Of a stretch of DNA of 64,000 nt, positions 52,257 through 61,429 are shown piece by piece (position 1 is the stretch's first letter; each line of letters begins with the position of its first letter). The stretch spans positions 1-64,000 of the forward strand of contig UQLW01000014.1 of the NCBI GenBank assembly GCA_900542005.1. The letters are read 5' to 3'. The notes under the pieces are model-generated. The model was not told the DNA's origin. It ran no database searches and saw nothing but the letters and a program-made list of their open reading frames with translations. A program made the translations under genes and the position numbers. This stretch comes from an uncultured Eubacteriales bacterium. Its GTDB lineage: Bacteria > Bacillota > Clostridia > Christensenellales > UMGS416.

Positions 52257-53594
52257 TTAATCCCAGTCGTCCGCCTCCTCGTCCCATTTCAGGATAGCGC
52301 CGGTATAGGCGTCCAGCTCGAATTCATATTCCATGCCGTCCTTATAGGCTTCCCCTTCATAGGTCATGCGTCCGTCATCCCGGTCCAGCTCCAGCTCCAC
52401 GATCTCAGCTCCCGGCGCCTTGGCCAGCACGATAGACCGCGCCTTCTCGGCCGAGATCGTCTCCTTCGCCTGGGCTGCCGTGGTCTTGGGCGTTTTGTTC
52501 TCCTGCTCCCACTTCACGATGGCGCCGGTCGCGGCGTCGATCTCAAAGTCATACTCCGCGGTATCGGTGATAAGCTCACCCTCGTACTGCCAGCGTCCGT
52601 CATCCTTTTCCAGCTTTATCTTTTTAACCGTAGCCCCCGGAACCTTTTTCAGCGCAATCTGCTCTGCCTCCTGCTGGGAGATGCGGCCGCTGTCGTTCGT
52701 CTGGGCTGCCGTCGTCGTCTTGGGCGCCGCAGCGGTCGTCTGGGCCGCCGCCGTCGTCTGGGCTGCCGCCGTCGTGCTTTCAGCCGGGGCTGCGGCAGTT
52801 GTCTGGGCTGCCGTTGTGGCCGGGGCTGCGGCGGTCGTAGCCTGCGTATTGAGTCCGGCGTTTTCCCATTCTGTTTTCAGCGAGCGCTGTTCGCCGGTTT
52901 TTGCATCCAGCTTCAGCTCGTACTCCACCCCGTCCTTGAAGAGTTCGATCTCGTAGATATAGCCGTTGGATTTCTTTTCAAGGTCAAGATCGGTAATGAC
53001 CGCGCCCGGCACCAGCTCCAGCGCCCGGCTGCGGATCTCCTCCTCCTGCAGGTACTCGCCTCCGGCCGTCCCCGCTGGAATGACAATCCGTTGGCCCAGC
53101 TTCAGCTTAACTTCCAGGATCTCGCCGCTATCCGCCTGAATTTCCATGCTGCCCTGGTAACCGCCGGCGGTGAATACCGCTTCATATTCGGCATAGCCGT
53201 CATCCTGGTCCAGACGGATGGAGAGAAGCTGCGCCTCCGGATATGCCTCCAGCACAATCGCCTTGACCTGCTCCTCCGACAGCTTGACTTCCCCGCTGCG
53301 CTGCGGCGCCACGGCTTCCCGCTCGTACTTGACCATCTCGCCGGTCTGCTTGCTCACCTCGATCTCATACCGCTGAGAGCCGTCGGCGCTCAGGTACAGG
53401 AATTCATACTCATCGTCGTCCTGCTCCATTCCCATCATCTGCGAGCCCGCCGGTACCTTGCCCTCCGCCAGGTTCTTGGCGTAGTCCTCCGAGTAGGCCT
53501 TTGCGCCGCGGGGCACCAGCGACGCAACCGCGACCGCCGCCACCGCCACCAGGACCACCGCCAGGATCCAGATCTTCTTCTTATTCAGCTTCAT
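52257..53594 (-). CDS. Membrane-anchored protein with five PepSY-like units
   Basis: 445 aa. An N-terminal signal anchor (KIWILAVVLVAVAAVAVA) is followed by five units of about 60 residues, near 35-95, 105-165, 182-243, 305-365 and 380-440. Each contains an acidic turn and an E-x-D-A-x-T/S-G-x-I/E pattern, such as YEFELDAYTGAILKW. A Thr/Ala/Gln/Pro linker (about 250-300) separates units 3 and 4. PepSY domains inhibit peptidases or bind ligands outside the membrane. It is divergent from the two-component genes at 53745, which may regulate it or be tuned by it. Confidence 0.86.
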   Translation of the reverse strand: MKLNKKKIWILAVVLVAVAAVAVASLVPRGAKAYSEDYAKNLAEGKVPAGSQMMGMEQDDDEYEFLYLSADGSQRYEIEVSKQTGEMVKYEREAVAPQRSGEVKLSEEQVKAIVLEAYPEAQLLSIRLDQDDGYAEYEAVFTAGGYQGSMEIQADSGEILEVKLKLGQRIVIPAGTAGGEYLQEEEIRSRALELVPGAVITDLDLEKKSNGYIYEIELFKDGVEYELKLDAKTGEQRSLKTEWENAGLNTQATTAAAPATTAAQTTAAAPAESTTAAAQTTAAAQTTAAAPKTTTAAQTNDSGRISQQEAEQIALKKVPGATVKKIKLEKDDGRWQYEGELITDTAEYDFEIDAATGAIVKWEQENKTPKTTAAQAKETISAEKARSIVLAKAPGAEIVELELDRDDGRMTYEGEAYKDGMEYEFELDAYTGAILKWDEEADDWD

Positions 53595-53744
53595 GTTGTG
53601 CCTCCCTTGCTTGGTGTTGTCTCTATCCTACCCTGCCAAGATGAAAGAAAAATGAGAACGGGCCGATTTTGAAAAAATTTTTTTCCCGTCTCCATGTTCG
53701 TCCCGATTTCGGTTATAATGATGGAAAATGATAAGGAGGGTATG

Positions 53745-54422
53745 ATGCGGCTTCTTTATGTGGAGGATGAGGAGGATATTCGCACTGCTACGGCCCGGCG
53801 GCTGGCCGCTGAGGGCTACAGCGTGGATACCTGCGCTGACGGGCAGCAGGCCTGGGATTATCTGACCGTCACCGGCTATGACGCAGTCATCCTGGACCTT
53901 ATGCTGCCCAAGCTGGATGGGCTGACGCTGCTGCGCCGCCTGCGGTCGGCGGGCAGCCGGACGCCCGTGCTCCTGCTGACAGCGCGGGATGCGGTCGAGG
54001 ACCGGGTAGCCGGACTGGATGCCGGCGCTGACGACTATCTGGTCAAGCCCTTTGCCTATGACGAGCTGTCTGCCCGGATCCGGGTGCTGCTGCGCCGCGG
54101 CCCGGCCGAGCAGGCCACAAGCGTGCTTATGCTGGAGGATCTGTCTATGGATCTTGCCGCCCATCAGGTGTCCCGCGGCGGCCGGGCCCTGGCGCTGTCC
54201 GCCAAGGAATACGCCATTTTGGAGTATATGCTGCGCAACAAGGGCGTCGTATTGAGCCGGGAACGGATCGAGCAGCATGTGTGGAACTATGATTTTGAAG
54301 GCAGCAGCAACGTGGTGGATGTATATATCCGCTACCTGCGCAAAAAGATCGACGCCGGCTTCGAGAAGAAGCTGCTGCACACCGTCCGCGGGGCCGGATA
54401 TGTGCTTCGGAGCGAGCCATGA
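53745..54422 (+). CDS. OmpR/PhoB-family response regulator
   Basis: 225 aa. Receiver domain: acidic pair E7/D8, phospho-acceptor D51 (ILDLMLP), and K in LVKPFAYDEL. The C-terminal winged helix has LSRERIEQHVW and DVYIRYLRKKID. The ATG at 53745 (GGAGG 5 nt upstream) is better spaced than the ATG at 53742. A TATAAT lies at 53714-53719 but no matching -35 is seen. Start codon of the kinase gene overlaps the stop. Confidence 0.93.
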   Translation: MRLLYVEDEEDIRTATARRLAAEGYSVDTCADGQQAWDYLTVTGYDAVILDLMLPKLDGLTLLRRLRSAGSRTPVLLLTARDAVEDRVAGLDAGADDYLVKPFAYDELSARIRVLLRRGPAEQATSVLMLEDLSMDLAAHQVSRGGRALALSAKEYAILEYMLRNKGVVLSRERIEQHVWNYDFEGSSNVVDVYIRYLRKKIDAGFEKKLLHTVRGAGYVLRSEP

Positions 54423-55777
54423 GCCGGCTGTCCATCAAGCTAAGGGTTACGCTGTTCTATACGGCTGCGATGGTTCTGCTGCTGGCGCTGACGCTGGCCT
54501 TTCTCTTTCTGGTAGCCGGCTATCAGATGACCGGTTCCTCCCATCTTCTTCTGGAAAACGCCGTGAAGCAGGCCGGCAACCAGGTGGAGTTTGAGGGTGA
54601 TTACCTGCAGATCGACCCGGAAATCGATCTTTATCCTGATGGGGTCACGCTGGTGCTTTATGGGCCCGAGGGCACGCCGCTGCTGGGAACGCCGCCCTCG
54701 CAGTTTCCTGCCGATACGCCCCTTGTTTCCGACCAGTTTCAGGAGGCTTCCTCCGGGGAAACGCGCTGGCAGGTCTATGACCTCTATATCGCCTACGGCG
54801 CCGCCGGCGTGTGGATCCGCGGCATTGGTTCGCTCAGCTCCGGGCAAAGCATCCTCCGTTCCATCGTCACCCTTTCCCTGGTGGCCCTGCCCCTGTTTAT
54901 CCTGCTGGCCCTGGCCGGCGGCTATGCGATTACCCGCCGCGCCTTCCGTCCGGTGCAGGAAATCCTGAAGGCTGCCGAGACGATCAACAGCGGCCGCGAC
55001 CTGACACGCCGGATCGGCCTGCCCGGCCATGAGCGCGATGAAATTCATGCCCTGGGCCATGCCTTTGACGAGATGTTCGCCCGCCTGGAGGAGGCCTTCA
55101 ACCGGGAAAGGCAGTTTGCCTCCGACGCTTCCCATGAGCTTCGTACGCCCATCGCCGCCATCCTGACCCAGTGTGAATACGGCCTCTCCCTGCCCGAAGG
55201 CAGCCCCGAGCTGCGCCTGTGCCTGGAGCGCGTCCAGCGCCAGGCCAAGCGCATGTCCACCCTGGTATCGCAGCTGCTGGAGCTGACGAGGGCCGACCAG
55301 CAGCGCGCCGCCGTCCATAAGGAATCCCTTGACCTGAGCGAGCTCACGGAGCTCGTGCTGGAGCAGCTGGAGCCGCAGGCCCAGGCGCGCGGCATAGCGC
55401 TTCGCGCCCGGCTCAAGCCCAGCCTCTCCTTCTTTGGCGACCCCTCGCTTTTGATGCGGCTGATCCTGAACCTTGTGTCCAACGCCATTCAGTATGGCCG
55501 CCCCGGCGGCTTCGTGCTGGTCAGCCTCATGGAGGACGGCCAGCGCGCCGAGCTTCGGGTAGAAGATAATGGGATCGGGATCGCCCCTGAGCATGTGCCC
55601 CATATCTTCGAGCGCTTTTACCGGGCGGATCCCGCCCGCAGCACCCAGTCGGGCAGCTCCGGCCTCGGCCTGTCCATGGTCGCGTGGATCGTCCAGGCGC
55701 ACGGCGGAACGGTCAGCGTATCCAGCACGCCGGACGTCGGATCCACCTTCACCGTAACGCTTCCGCTGAACCAATGA
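54419..55777 (+). CDS. Sensor histidine kinase of the two-component system
   Basis: 452 aa. Two membrane helices (about 10-35 and 148-172) enclose an extracytoplasmic sensor of about 110 residues. HAMP linker, H-box ASDASHELRTP with H239, N-box NLVSNAIQYG, then DNGIGI and GSSGLGLSM. ATG overlaps the regulator stop (ATGA). Sensor sequence is not similar to anything I recognise. Confidence 0.93.
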   Translation: MSRLSIKLRVTLFYTAAMVLLLALTLAFLFLVAGYQMTGSSHLLLENAVKQAGNQVEFEGDYLQIDPEIDLYPDGVTLVLYGPEGTPLLGTPPSQFPADTPLVSDQFQEASSGETRWQVYDLYIAYGAAGVWIRGIGSLSSGQSILRSIVTLSLVALPLFILLALAGGYAITRRAFRPVQEILKAAETINSGRDLTRRIGLPGHERDEIHALGHAFDEMFARLEEAFNRERQFASDASHELRTPIAAILTQCEYGLSLPEGSPELRLCLERVQRQAKRMSTLVSQLLELTRADQQRAAVHKESLDLSELTELVLEQLEPQAQARGIALRARLKPSLSFFGDPSLLMRLILNLVSNAIQYGRPGGFVLVSLMEDGQRAELRVEDNGIGIAPEHVPHIFERFYRADPARSTQSGSSGLGLSMVAWIVQAHGGTVSVSSTPDVGSTFTVTLPLNQ

Positions 55778-55823
55778 AAAAAGCCCCCGGATCATCCTAT
55801 CGGACGCATCCGGGGGCTTCCAT
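55777..55823 (-). terminator. Terminator between the kinase and SDR genes
   Basis: AAGCCCCCGGAT (55781-55792) pairs with ATCCGGGGGCTT (55808-55819). The minus-strand tail TTTTTTCATT makes it a good terminator for the SDR gene; plus-strand tail is weak. Confidence 0.8.
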
Positions 55824-55832
55824 TATGCCGCC

Positions 55833-56606
55833 CTATGGATTCAGGCTCCAGCCCTCGTCTCCATCATAGATCATTTTGCGCGTCATCCCGCCGTCCACTA
55901 CCAGCGTTTCCCCGTTGATGAAGCGGTTGGCCGGGTCGCACAAAAAGATCGCCGCCCGCGCAATATCCTCCGGCGTGCCTACCCGTCCGGAGGGATGCTG
56001 GCTTTCGTCCGCCCAGCTATGAGGGGCCGGCCCGCCGTTTCCGTGGTAGGCTCCGGTATCAATCCAGCCCGGCGCAATCGCATTCACCCGGGCCCGCCCG
56101 GCCAGGCTCATGGCCATGGCGTGGGTCAGCGCTGTGATCCCTCCCTTGGCCGCCGAATAGCTCTCCGTATCCGCCTGAGACATAAAGGCCCGCGTGGAGG
56201 AGATGTTGATCACGCTGGCCCAGGGGGCAAAATGCTCCATCACAAGATATGTCAAATAATAGGGCGCCGTTACGCCCGCCTGCAATACCTGGTTGAATTC
56301 ATCCCATCCGCAGCCGGATGCCAGCCCGCCCATTGAAAAGCATGCGTTATGGATCAGAGCGTGGACAGGCCCCAGCTGCGTTACGCTCTCCCGGGCAAAG
56401 CGCTCCAGGCTCTCCTTCTCCGCTGCGTCGCCCACCGTCAGCCGCGCCCGTACGCCCAGCCGCTCCAGCCGTTGCACCGTATCCCGGCCAGCCTCCCCGT
56501 CCCGGTCCAGGATGGATAGATTGGCGCCCGCCTTTGCGGCAAATTGGGCGATACACCGCCCGATCCCCCCGGCACCTCCTGTAATCATCCAATGCGTACC
56601 CTTCAT
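55833..56606 (-). CDS. SDR-family oxidoreductase
   Basis: 257 aa. Glycine motif TGGAGGIGRCIA, catalytic Y150xxxK154 with INISSTRA before it, and VDGGMTRK at the end. Substrate unknown; it stands alone between the kinase gene and a divergent acetyltransferase. Confidence 0.86.
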   Translation of the reverse strand: MKGTHWMITGGAGGIGRCIAQFAAKAGANLSILDRDGEAGRDTVQRLERLGVRARLTVGDAAEKESLERFARESVTQLGPVHALIHNACFSMGGLASGCGWDEFNQVLQAGVTAPYYLTYLVMEHFAPWASVINISSTRAFMSQADTESYSAAKGGITALTHAMAMSLAGRARVNAIAPGWIDTGAYHGNGGPAPHSWADESQHPSGRVGTPEDIARAAIFLCDPANRFINGETLVVDGGMTRKMIYDGDEGWSLNP

Positions 56607-56748
56607 GCTCCGCCTCCTTTTTGTCCATCATACCCGATCCCCGGCCGCCGCGCAATGGATTTTCCCATCCGCCATAGAAAGGCCTGCCCCCGGCCGCTAA
56701 AGTGTGCTATACTGATCGTGGATCACGGCAAGGGAGATTGATTGCGCC

Positions 56749-57357
56749 ATGCTGGATAAAAGCGTCCCCTATTATACGATGATTATGGCCGCGCCCGGGT
56801 GGGATCCTGCGCGGGCCGCGCCGCCGCCCCCGGGGTATACCATCCGTCCCTACCAGGACGGCGATGAAGCCCATTGGGCCGCCATCGAGGCCTCGGTGGG
56901 CGAATTTGACCAGGAGCCCGACGCCCTGGCCTATTGGGAGCGGGAATTCCGTCCCCATCTCGACATGGTGCGCCGCCGCAGCCTTTTTTCCATCAGCCCT
57001 ACGGGGGAATACCTGGGCACCTGTACGGCATGGGAGCAGTATGACCCCAGACCGCTTTTTATGATTCACTGGGTGGCCGTCCGCCCCCAGGCCCAGGGGC
57101 TTGGTTTGGGCGGAGCGCTGGTTTGCCGGGCCATGGAGCTTTTCCGTCAGGCCGGCACCTTCCCTGTAATCCTGCATACGCAAACCTGGAGCCATAAGGC
57201 CATACGGCTCTATCATAAGCTGGGCTTCCGGCCGGTGCGTTCCGGCCCAGCCTCTCTGGGGAAGCACGATTATGCGCAGGCTATGGAGGTGCTCAAGCAG
57301 GTTTATACCCCCGGCCAGTGGGCCGCCTTGGCACATGCCGCGATTGACATACCCTGA
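56749..57357 (+). CDS. GNAT-family N-acetyltransferase
   Basis: 202 aa. The acetyl-CoA site is QAQGLGLGGALVCRAM, preceded by IHWVAVRP, with the late YHKLGFRPV. First gene of a likely three-gene unit with the isomerase (48-nt gap) and the phospholipase-like gene. Acceptor unknown. Confidence 0.82.
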   Translation: MLDKSVPYYTMIMAAPGWDPARAAPPPPGYTIRPYQDGDEAHWAAIEASVGEFDQEPDALAYWEREFRPHLDMVRRRSLFSISPTGEYLGTCTAWEQYDPRPLFMIHWVAVRPQAQGLGLGGALVCRAMELFRQAGTFPVILHTQTWSHKAIRLYHKLGFRPVRSGPASLGKHDYAQAMEVLKQVYTPGQWAALAHAAIDIP

Positions 57358-57405
57358 CGGGCCGTTTCCCTATCAAACATAAGCAGGATAAGGAGGTTTA
57401 CCCTC

Positions 57406-58266
57406 ATGAAGGATGCACCGCTAGCCGGGCCGGTCGGCTTTTCGCTTTCCAATCCCCTGGACGATTTTGCCCCAACCCTCCGGCAGGCCGCCCGCCTCGC
57501 GCCCCGCTGGCAGAAGGACGGCGTCGGCGCTCTGGAGCTCGGCTTCTTCACCGGCTTTCATGACAGGATTGATTTCACCGGCGAGCAGGCAGCCGCCCTT
57601 GGCCCGCTGATGCGGGCCATCGCCCGGTCGGGCTGTGAAATTTGGAGCGTCCATCTGCCCTTTGGCACGGCCTATGATCTATCAAGCCCCTGCGAGCGTA
57701 CCCGCCGCTTTGCCGTCGATCTATACAGCCGCATGATGGACTGCGCTGCCGGGGGCGGAGCGCGTATTGCCGTGGCCCATCCCAGCGCGGAACCCATCGC
57801 CTCCGCCGACCGTCCCCGGCATTTGGAGCAGTGCCGCCGCTCCATCGAAGAGCTTACCGCCCGCATCGGCGGCGGCCTCCGTCTGGCCATCGAATGCCTT
57901 CCGCGAAGCTGCCTGTGCTCTACCGCTCAGGAGACCCTGGACCTGCTGGATGGAACCAGCGCCGGGCTGTGCATGGATACCAATCACCCTCATCACGAGC
58001 CGCCGGCCGATTTCATCCGCCTGCTGGCCGCAAAGCTGATCACCGTCCATATCTCCGACGATGACGGGGTGGACGAAAAGCACTGGATGCCGGGCCGGGG
58101 CGTCATCGCCTGGAGCGATGTGCTGGAGGCGCTGGCCGCCATTCCCTACACCGGCGCTTTTATCTATGAGCTGGCCCCGCCCTCCGGGCTCAGCCAGGCC
58201 GGGCTGGATTTTATCTTCAACTATCGCTATCTGGCCGACCGCCTGGCTAAGGCCCGTGGCCAATAG
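57406..58266 (+). CDS. Sugar phosphate isomerase/epimerase-like TIM-barrel protein
   Basis: 286 aa. AP-endonuclease-2/xylose-isomerase-like fold: N-terminal strand with LELGFF, metal-ligand Glu in AIECLPRS, Asp/His in CMDTNHPHHEP and TVHISDDDG, and a late ELAPP. AAGGAGG precedes the ATG. Could act on a sugar or inositol derivative. Confidence 0.8.
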   Translation: MKDAPLAGPVGFSLSNPLDDFAPTLRQAARLAPRWQKDGVGALELGFFTGFHDRIDFTGEQAAALGPLMRAIARSGCEIWSVHLPFGTAYDLSSPCERTRRFAVDLYSRMMDCAAGGGARIAVAHPSAEPIASADRPRHLEQCRRSIEELTARIGGGLRLAIECLPRSCLCSTAQETLDLLDGTSAGLCMDTNHPHHEPPADFIRLLAAKLITVHISDDDGVDEKHWMPGRGVIAWSDVLEALAAIPYTGAFIYELAPPSGLSQAGLDFIFNYRYLADRLAKARGQ

Positions 58267-58289
58267 CCTCCCTTGGAAAGGGGATTGCC

Positions 58290-58871
58290 ATGCCTTCTTC
58301 CATGATTCACCTGCTGGCCGCCCGCAAGCACCATCCTCAGGGCTCCGCCGCCTATTTTGCCGGCACGCTGGCGCCCGATGCCGTGGGGGAGCGCGCCTTC
58401 AAGGACGCGCTGCACTTCCGCGATCAGCCGGATCGGCTCGGGAAACTGGCCGGTTGGATGCGGAGCCACGACATGACCGATCCCTATGCCTATGGCTTCG
58501 CCCTTCACCTGTATGTGGACGTGCTATGGGACAGCGGGCCCCAGGCGGCCTTCCGCGCCCTGTATGAGGGCGATAGCTGGTTTCTTCCCTACCGTCATGC
58601 CATCGATGTCGCCTCCTGCTGGTATTACCATCACTGCCCCTGGGCCCCTGCCTGCTGGTCGCAGATGGCGGAATACAGCCGTACCCTGCCCCGGGCGCTG
58701 TATTGCGGCATTCCCGCGCAGGCGCTGGAGGATTCCATCGCCCGCAACCAACGCTGGCACCAGCAGCACGCGCCTGCATCCTCCGGCTATTATACGCCCC
58801 AGCTTATCGAAAGCTTCACCTCCGATGCTGCCTGTGCCTTCGGCCGCTGGGCCGCGCCGTTTCGGCCGTAA
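58290..58871 (+). CDS. Zinc-dependent phospholipase C-like protein
   Basis: 193 aa. MPSSMIHLLAARK at the start, AGTLAPDAVGE, LHFRDQPDRLGK, and GFALHLYVDVLWD match the zn-dependent phospholipase/PF00882-like family, where His and Asp bind zinc. No signal peptide, so it is probably an intracellular hydrolase of unknown substrate. It follows the isomerase by 23 nt. Confidence 0.72.
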   Translation: MPSSMIHLLAARKHHPQGSAAYFAGTLAPDAVGERAFKDALHFRDQPDRLGKLAGWMRSHDMTDPYAYGFALHLYVDVLWDSGPQAAFRALYEGDSWFLPYRHAIDVASCWYYHHCPWAPACWSQMAEYSRTLPRALYCGIPAQALEDSIARNQRWHQQHAPASSGYYTPQLIESFTSDAACAFGRWAAPFRP

Positions 58872-59003
58872 GAGGGCCTAGCCCTGGCCGCCGGAATCCC
58901 TCGTATTATTTCTAGCCCTTCAAAAAAAGGCGGGGAAAGTGATGAACCGATCCAAATTATGCGGACAGCCCAAAAAGGCACCAATGTAGGGAAATAAGAA
59001 GTT

Positions 59004-59813
59004 TTAGACGGAGAGGCGCAGCGTGAGCGGCGCCTCTCCAGTCTTTAACTGGATGCGCTCATGGTTGTAGAAGTGGATATAGCGGTCAATCATCTCATTG
59101 GCCTCGCAGAATGAGGCTGGTTTATGGCGGTAGATACATTCAGTTTTCAGAATAGAGAAGAAGTTTTCCGCTATGGCGTTGTCATACGGATTTCCTTTCC
59201 TTGACATAGACGGAGTAATGCCGTATGCTTGTGTCAGGTTGAAGTATACTTGTGAGGTGTACTGGAACCCCTGGTCGCTGTGGAGCTGTAACTCCGCGGC
59301 GGCCCTTTTTTTCTCCCGCTTCATGGCCAGGCGAATGGTGTCCAGCACCAGATTTACTGTCTGCTGTGTTCCGGCCTTGTAGGCCACGATGCTGTTGTCG
59401 TAGAGATCCCGGATCATGGATAGATACAGTATGCCTTGCTTTGTGTGGATGTAAGAAATATCCGTTACCCATTTGCTGTTAGGCCTGTCCGCATGAAACT
59501 GGCGGTTCAGCAAGTTTCTATATTTATGTACCTGCTGCCCCATGTTGGCCCATTTTCTGCGCCGCCGGATCTCTGAAAGCAAACCGTATTTCTCCATGAT
59601 ACGCAGGATGGTCTTGGGATTACGGTGGATGCCCCGCTTCTTCAGCACCAGCCACATCCTGCGGTAGCCATATGTGCGAAAGCTACGCTCCCGCTGCTCC
59701 GCGATGATTTCTGCCAGGGTTCCGTCTTTCTCCGGCCTGCCCAGACGATGGATGAAATCATAATATCCGCTTCGAGGTCCCTTCAGCCAGCGCTGAACGG
59801 CCCACCGGCTATT
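59004..59813 (-). pseudogene. IS3-family transposase (OrfB), lacking an intact OrfA
   Basis: The open frame of 269 codons from 59813 contains RSGYYDFIHRLGRPEKDG and the catalytic core: TDISYI, then HSDQGFQYTS, then NPYDNAIAENFFSILKTE, the DDE residues. The core is intact, but no good start codon exists at its 5' end. The upstream OrfA remnant (HTH-like ALSREYEIA) lies in another frame. The reading frame joins an AVQRWL stretch of OrfA to OrfB, consistent with an internal deletion. Probably inactive without a helper copy. Confidence 0.75.
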
Positions 59814-59906
59814 TCATACTCCCGGCTCAATGCACATTGGCTTTCTCCTGTGCAAATTCGTGCCGCCGCTTCTTCCCGTACCCTACCCTTTTTTCCCGGA
59901 CATAGT

Positions 59907-59951
59907 AAGGCCCCCTAATGTAAGTTTTATTTTTCTACATCAGGGGGCCTT
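59907..59951. terminator. Hairpin in the IS leader, possible transcription block
   Basis: AAGGCCCCCT (59907-59916) pairs with AGGGGGCCTT (59942-59951), plus an inner ATGTA/TACAT stem of 5 bp and a 13-nt loop. On the plus strand TTTTG follows. It sits inside the IS near one end and may insulate the transposase from outside transcription. Confidence 0.5.
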
Positions 59952-60052
59952 TTGTCTATTGTCCGTTTTTGCTGGGGCGGTTCATAAAAGCCTGCCCTTT
60001 CATTTGTCACAGCTAAAGGAATCCGCGTCATCCAAGCTGCCGGCTCCGGGCG

Positions 60053-61429
60053 TCAGCTCCGGGCTGCCCCGGCGCGCATGGTCAGCGCGCCCTCCTCGGT
60101 CTCGATAACCCGGAAGATCTGCACCTCCTGCCCGGTCTGGCCATCCAGATAGACAAAGAACCGGCCCGATCCAAAGGTGGCTTCCACCTCCCAGCACAGC
60201 TTCTCCCCGCCTCCATCCGTAGGGATAACCGCCAGCTGCACATTCTCCACAGCCAGCTGGGCGGATACCAGATCCGCCGCCTCGGTCCGGGAAACCGCCA
60301 CTGCCGGCAGCGTCCGCTCCACATGGTTCATCCAATAGGCGGTAGCGTCCATGCCCAGGACCTGCCCGTTATCCAAGGCGATTTTGACCTTAATCATGTC
60401 CGGATATACGCCGGCTTCGCCCAGCGTAGGAATGAGGCTGACCGTAGCGATGCCGTCGACGCTCTGGCTCCAGCTGGGGCGGACTGCGCCAAAGCCCCAT
60501 TGATCCGCGGCTGCAGCCGCTATCCGTTCGGCCTCCTCAAGGCTTATCCCGGCTTCGGCTACAGCGCGATCCGCCATCATCCACAGCAGCTTCCCGCCCT
60601 GGCGGGTTACAGCCACCGTGACGTTCAAATCCTGATCCTGACCGGCAAACAGATAGGCTTCGATCTGGCCCTGCTCCGATCCAGCGGCTGTCACCGCCGC
60701 TTCATCCATCCAGAGCGCTTGAGCCGCCACCTGCCGGGCCTGGGCCTCCTCCACCACGGGCAATCCCTCCAGCCCTTTGGCAGCTAAGCCCTTGAGGCTG
60801 TCGGAAAAGGGGCCGTCATAGATGAGGCTGGGATAGTCCATCGCCTGGTCGCCGCTGCTGCCCAGCGCCTGGGCCAGCACAGCGCCCTCAGGCGCCGCCT
60901 CATAAAAGTCGCTGTCCTCATACCGGACCACCTCCTGCGGGTCCAGCTGGGCAAGGCGCTGGTAAATCTGCTGGCAGCTGACCGCCAGCTGGTCGATCTG
61001 CTCCAGCTCCGACTGGCTCAGGGGAAGGCCGCTGCCGGTCTTTTTCAAAAGCGACCCCGTCATATCTCCTACCTGGTTCAGAAATCCCATGGCCCCCTGC
61101 AGCGCGCTATGGCCGCCGGGCAGGGCGGCCAGGCTCTCCGCCGCGCTTTGGGCCTGGGAGGACAGCTTGGACAGCAGCGTCACATTGGTGCCCGGCGACG
61201 CGGAAACCATAAGCTTCATGAGGTCATTATTCAGGCTGCCCACGCCGTATACCAGCTCATAGTAGGATTGCGTCAGCAGGCTGGTAACCTGCCGGGCGCG
61301 GTTTGCCCGCCGGTTCTCGCGATCCAGGCCCCAGATCAGCACGCCCAGAAGCGCAACCACCAGCGCCAGGATAATCGTCAGATAGGGCCAGCGGCGCTGC
61401 CCCTTAGACCGCGAAGTAGTGCTTTCCAA
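60053..61429 (-). CDS. ypeB: Germination protein YpeB
   Basis: 458 aa. N-terminal membrane anchor (YLTIILALVVALLGVLIWG), then a YpeB-like domain and PepSY-like repeats near the C-terminus. The frame opens with a TTG at 61429 directly after an in-frame TGA, so TTG is the only plausible start, with GGTGG about 8 nt upstream. In Bacillus YpeB protects and localises SleB in the spore. Overlaps sleB by 26 nt. Confidence 0.92.
   Translation of the reverse strand: MESTTSRSKGQRRWPYLTIILALVVALLGVLIWGLDRENRRANRARQVTSLLTQSYYELVYGVGSLNNDLMKLMVSASPGTNVTLLSKLSSQAQSAAESLAALPGGHSALQGAMGFLNQVGDMTGSLLKKTGSGLPLSQSELEQIDQLAVSCQQIYQRLAQLDPQEVVRYEDSDFYEAAPEGAVLAQALGSSGDQAMDYPSLIYDGPFSDSLKGLAAKGLEGLPVVEEAQARQVAAQALWMDEAAVTAAGSEQGQIEAYLFAGQDQDLNVTVAVTRQGGKLLWMMADRAVAEAGISLEEAERIAAAAADQWGFGAVRPSWSQSVDGIATVSLIPTLGEAGVYPDMIKVKIALDNGQVLGMDATAYWMNHVERTLPAVAVSRTEAADLVSAQLAVENVQLAVIPTDGGGEKLCWEVEATFGSGRFFVYLDGQTGQEVQIFRVIETEEGALTMRAGAARS

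Larger units (their letters stand above)
58943..59984 (-). mobile_element. IS3-family (IS150-like) element, internally deleted
   Basis: The ends read TGAACCGATCCAAATTATGC on the plus strand (from 58943) and TGAACCGCCCCAGCAAAAAC on the minus strand (from 59984). Further in, both share CGGACA, AAAAGGC and ATGTAG-xx-AAATAA. About 1.04 kb, shorter than the usual 1.4-1.5 kb. Flanks are TGA and TAA, so no exact target duplication is seen. It lies between the phospholipase-like gene and ypeB. Confidence 0.72.

Noticed and set aside
52690..52860. Repeat-rich DNA as a tandem repeat locus
   Set aside because: It encodes the Thr/Ala/Gln linker of the PepSY protein and is explained by protein composition.
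58940..59987. Three-base target duplication around the IS
   Set aside because: Flanks TGA and TAA differ at the middle base, so there is no exact duplication.
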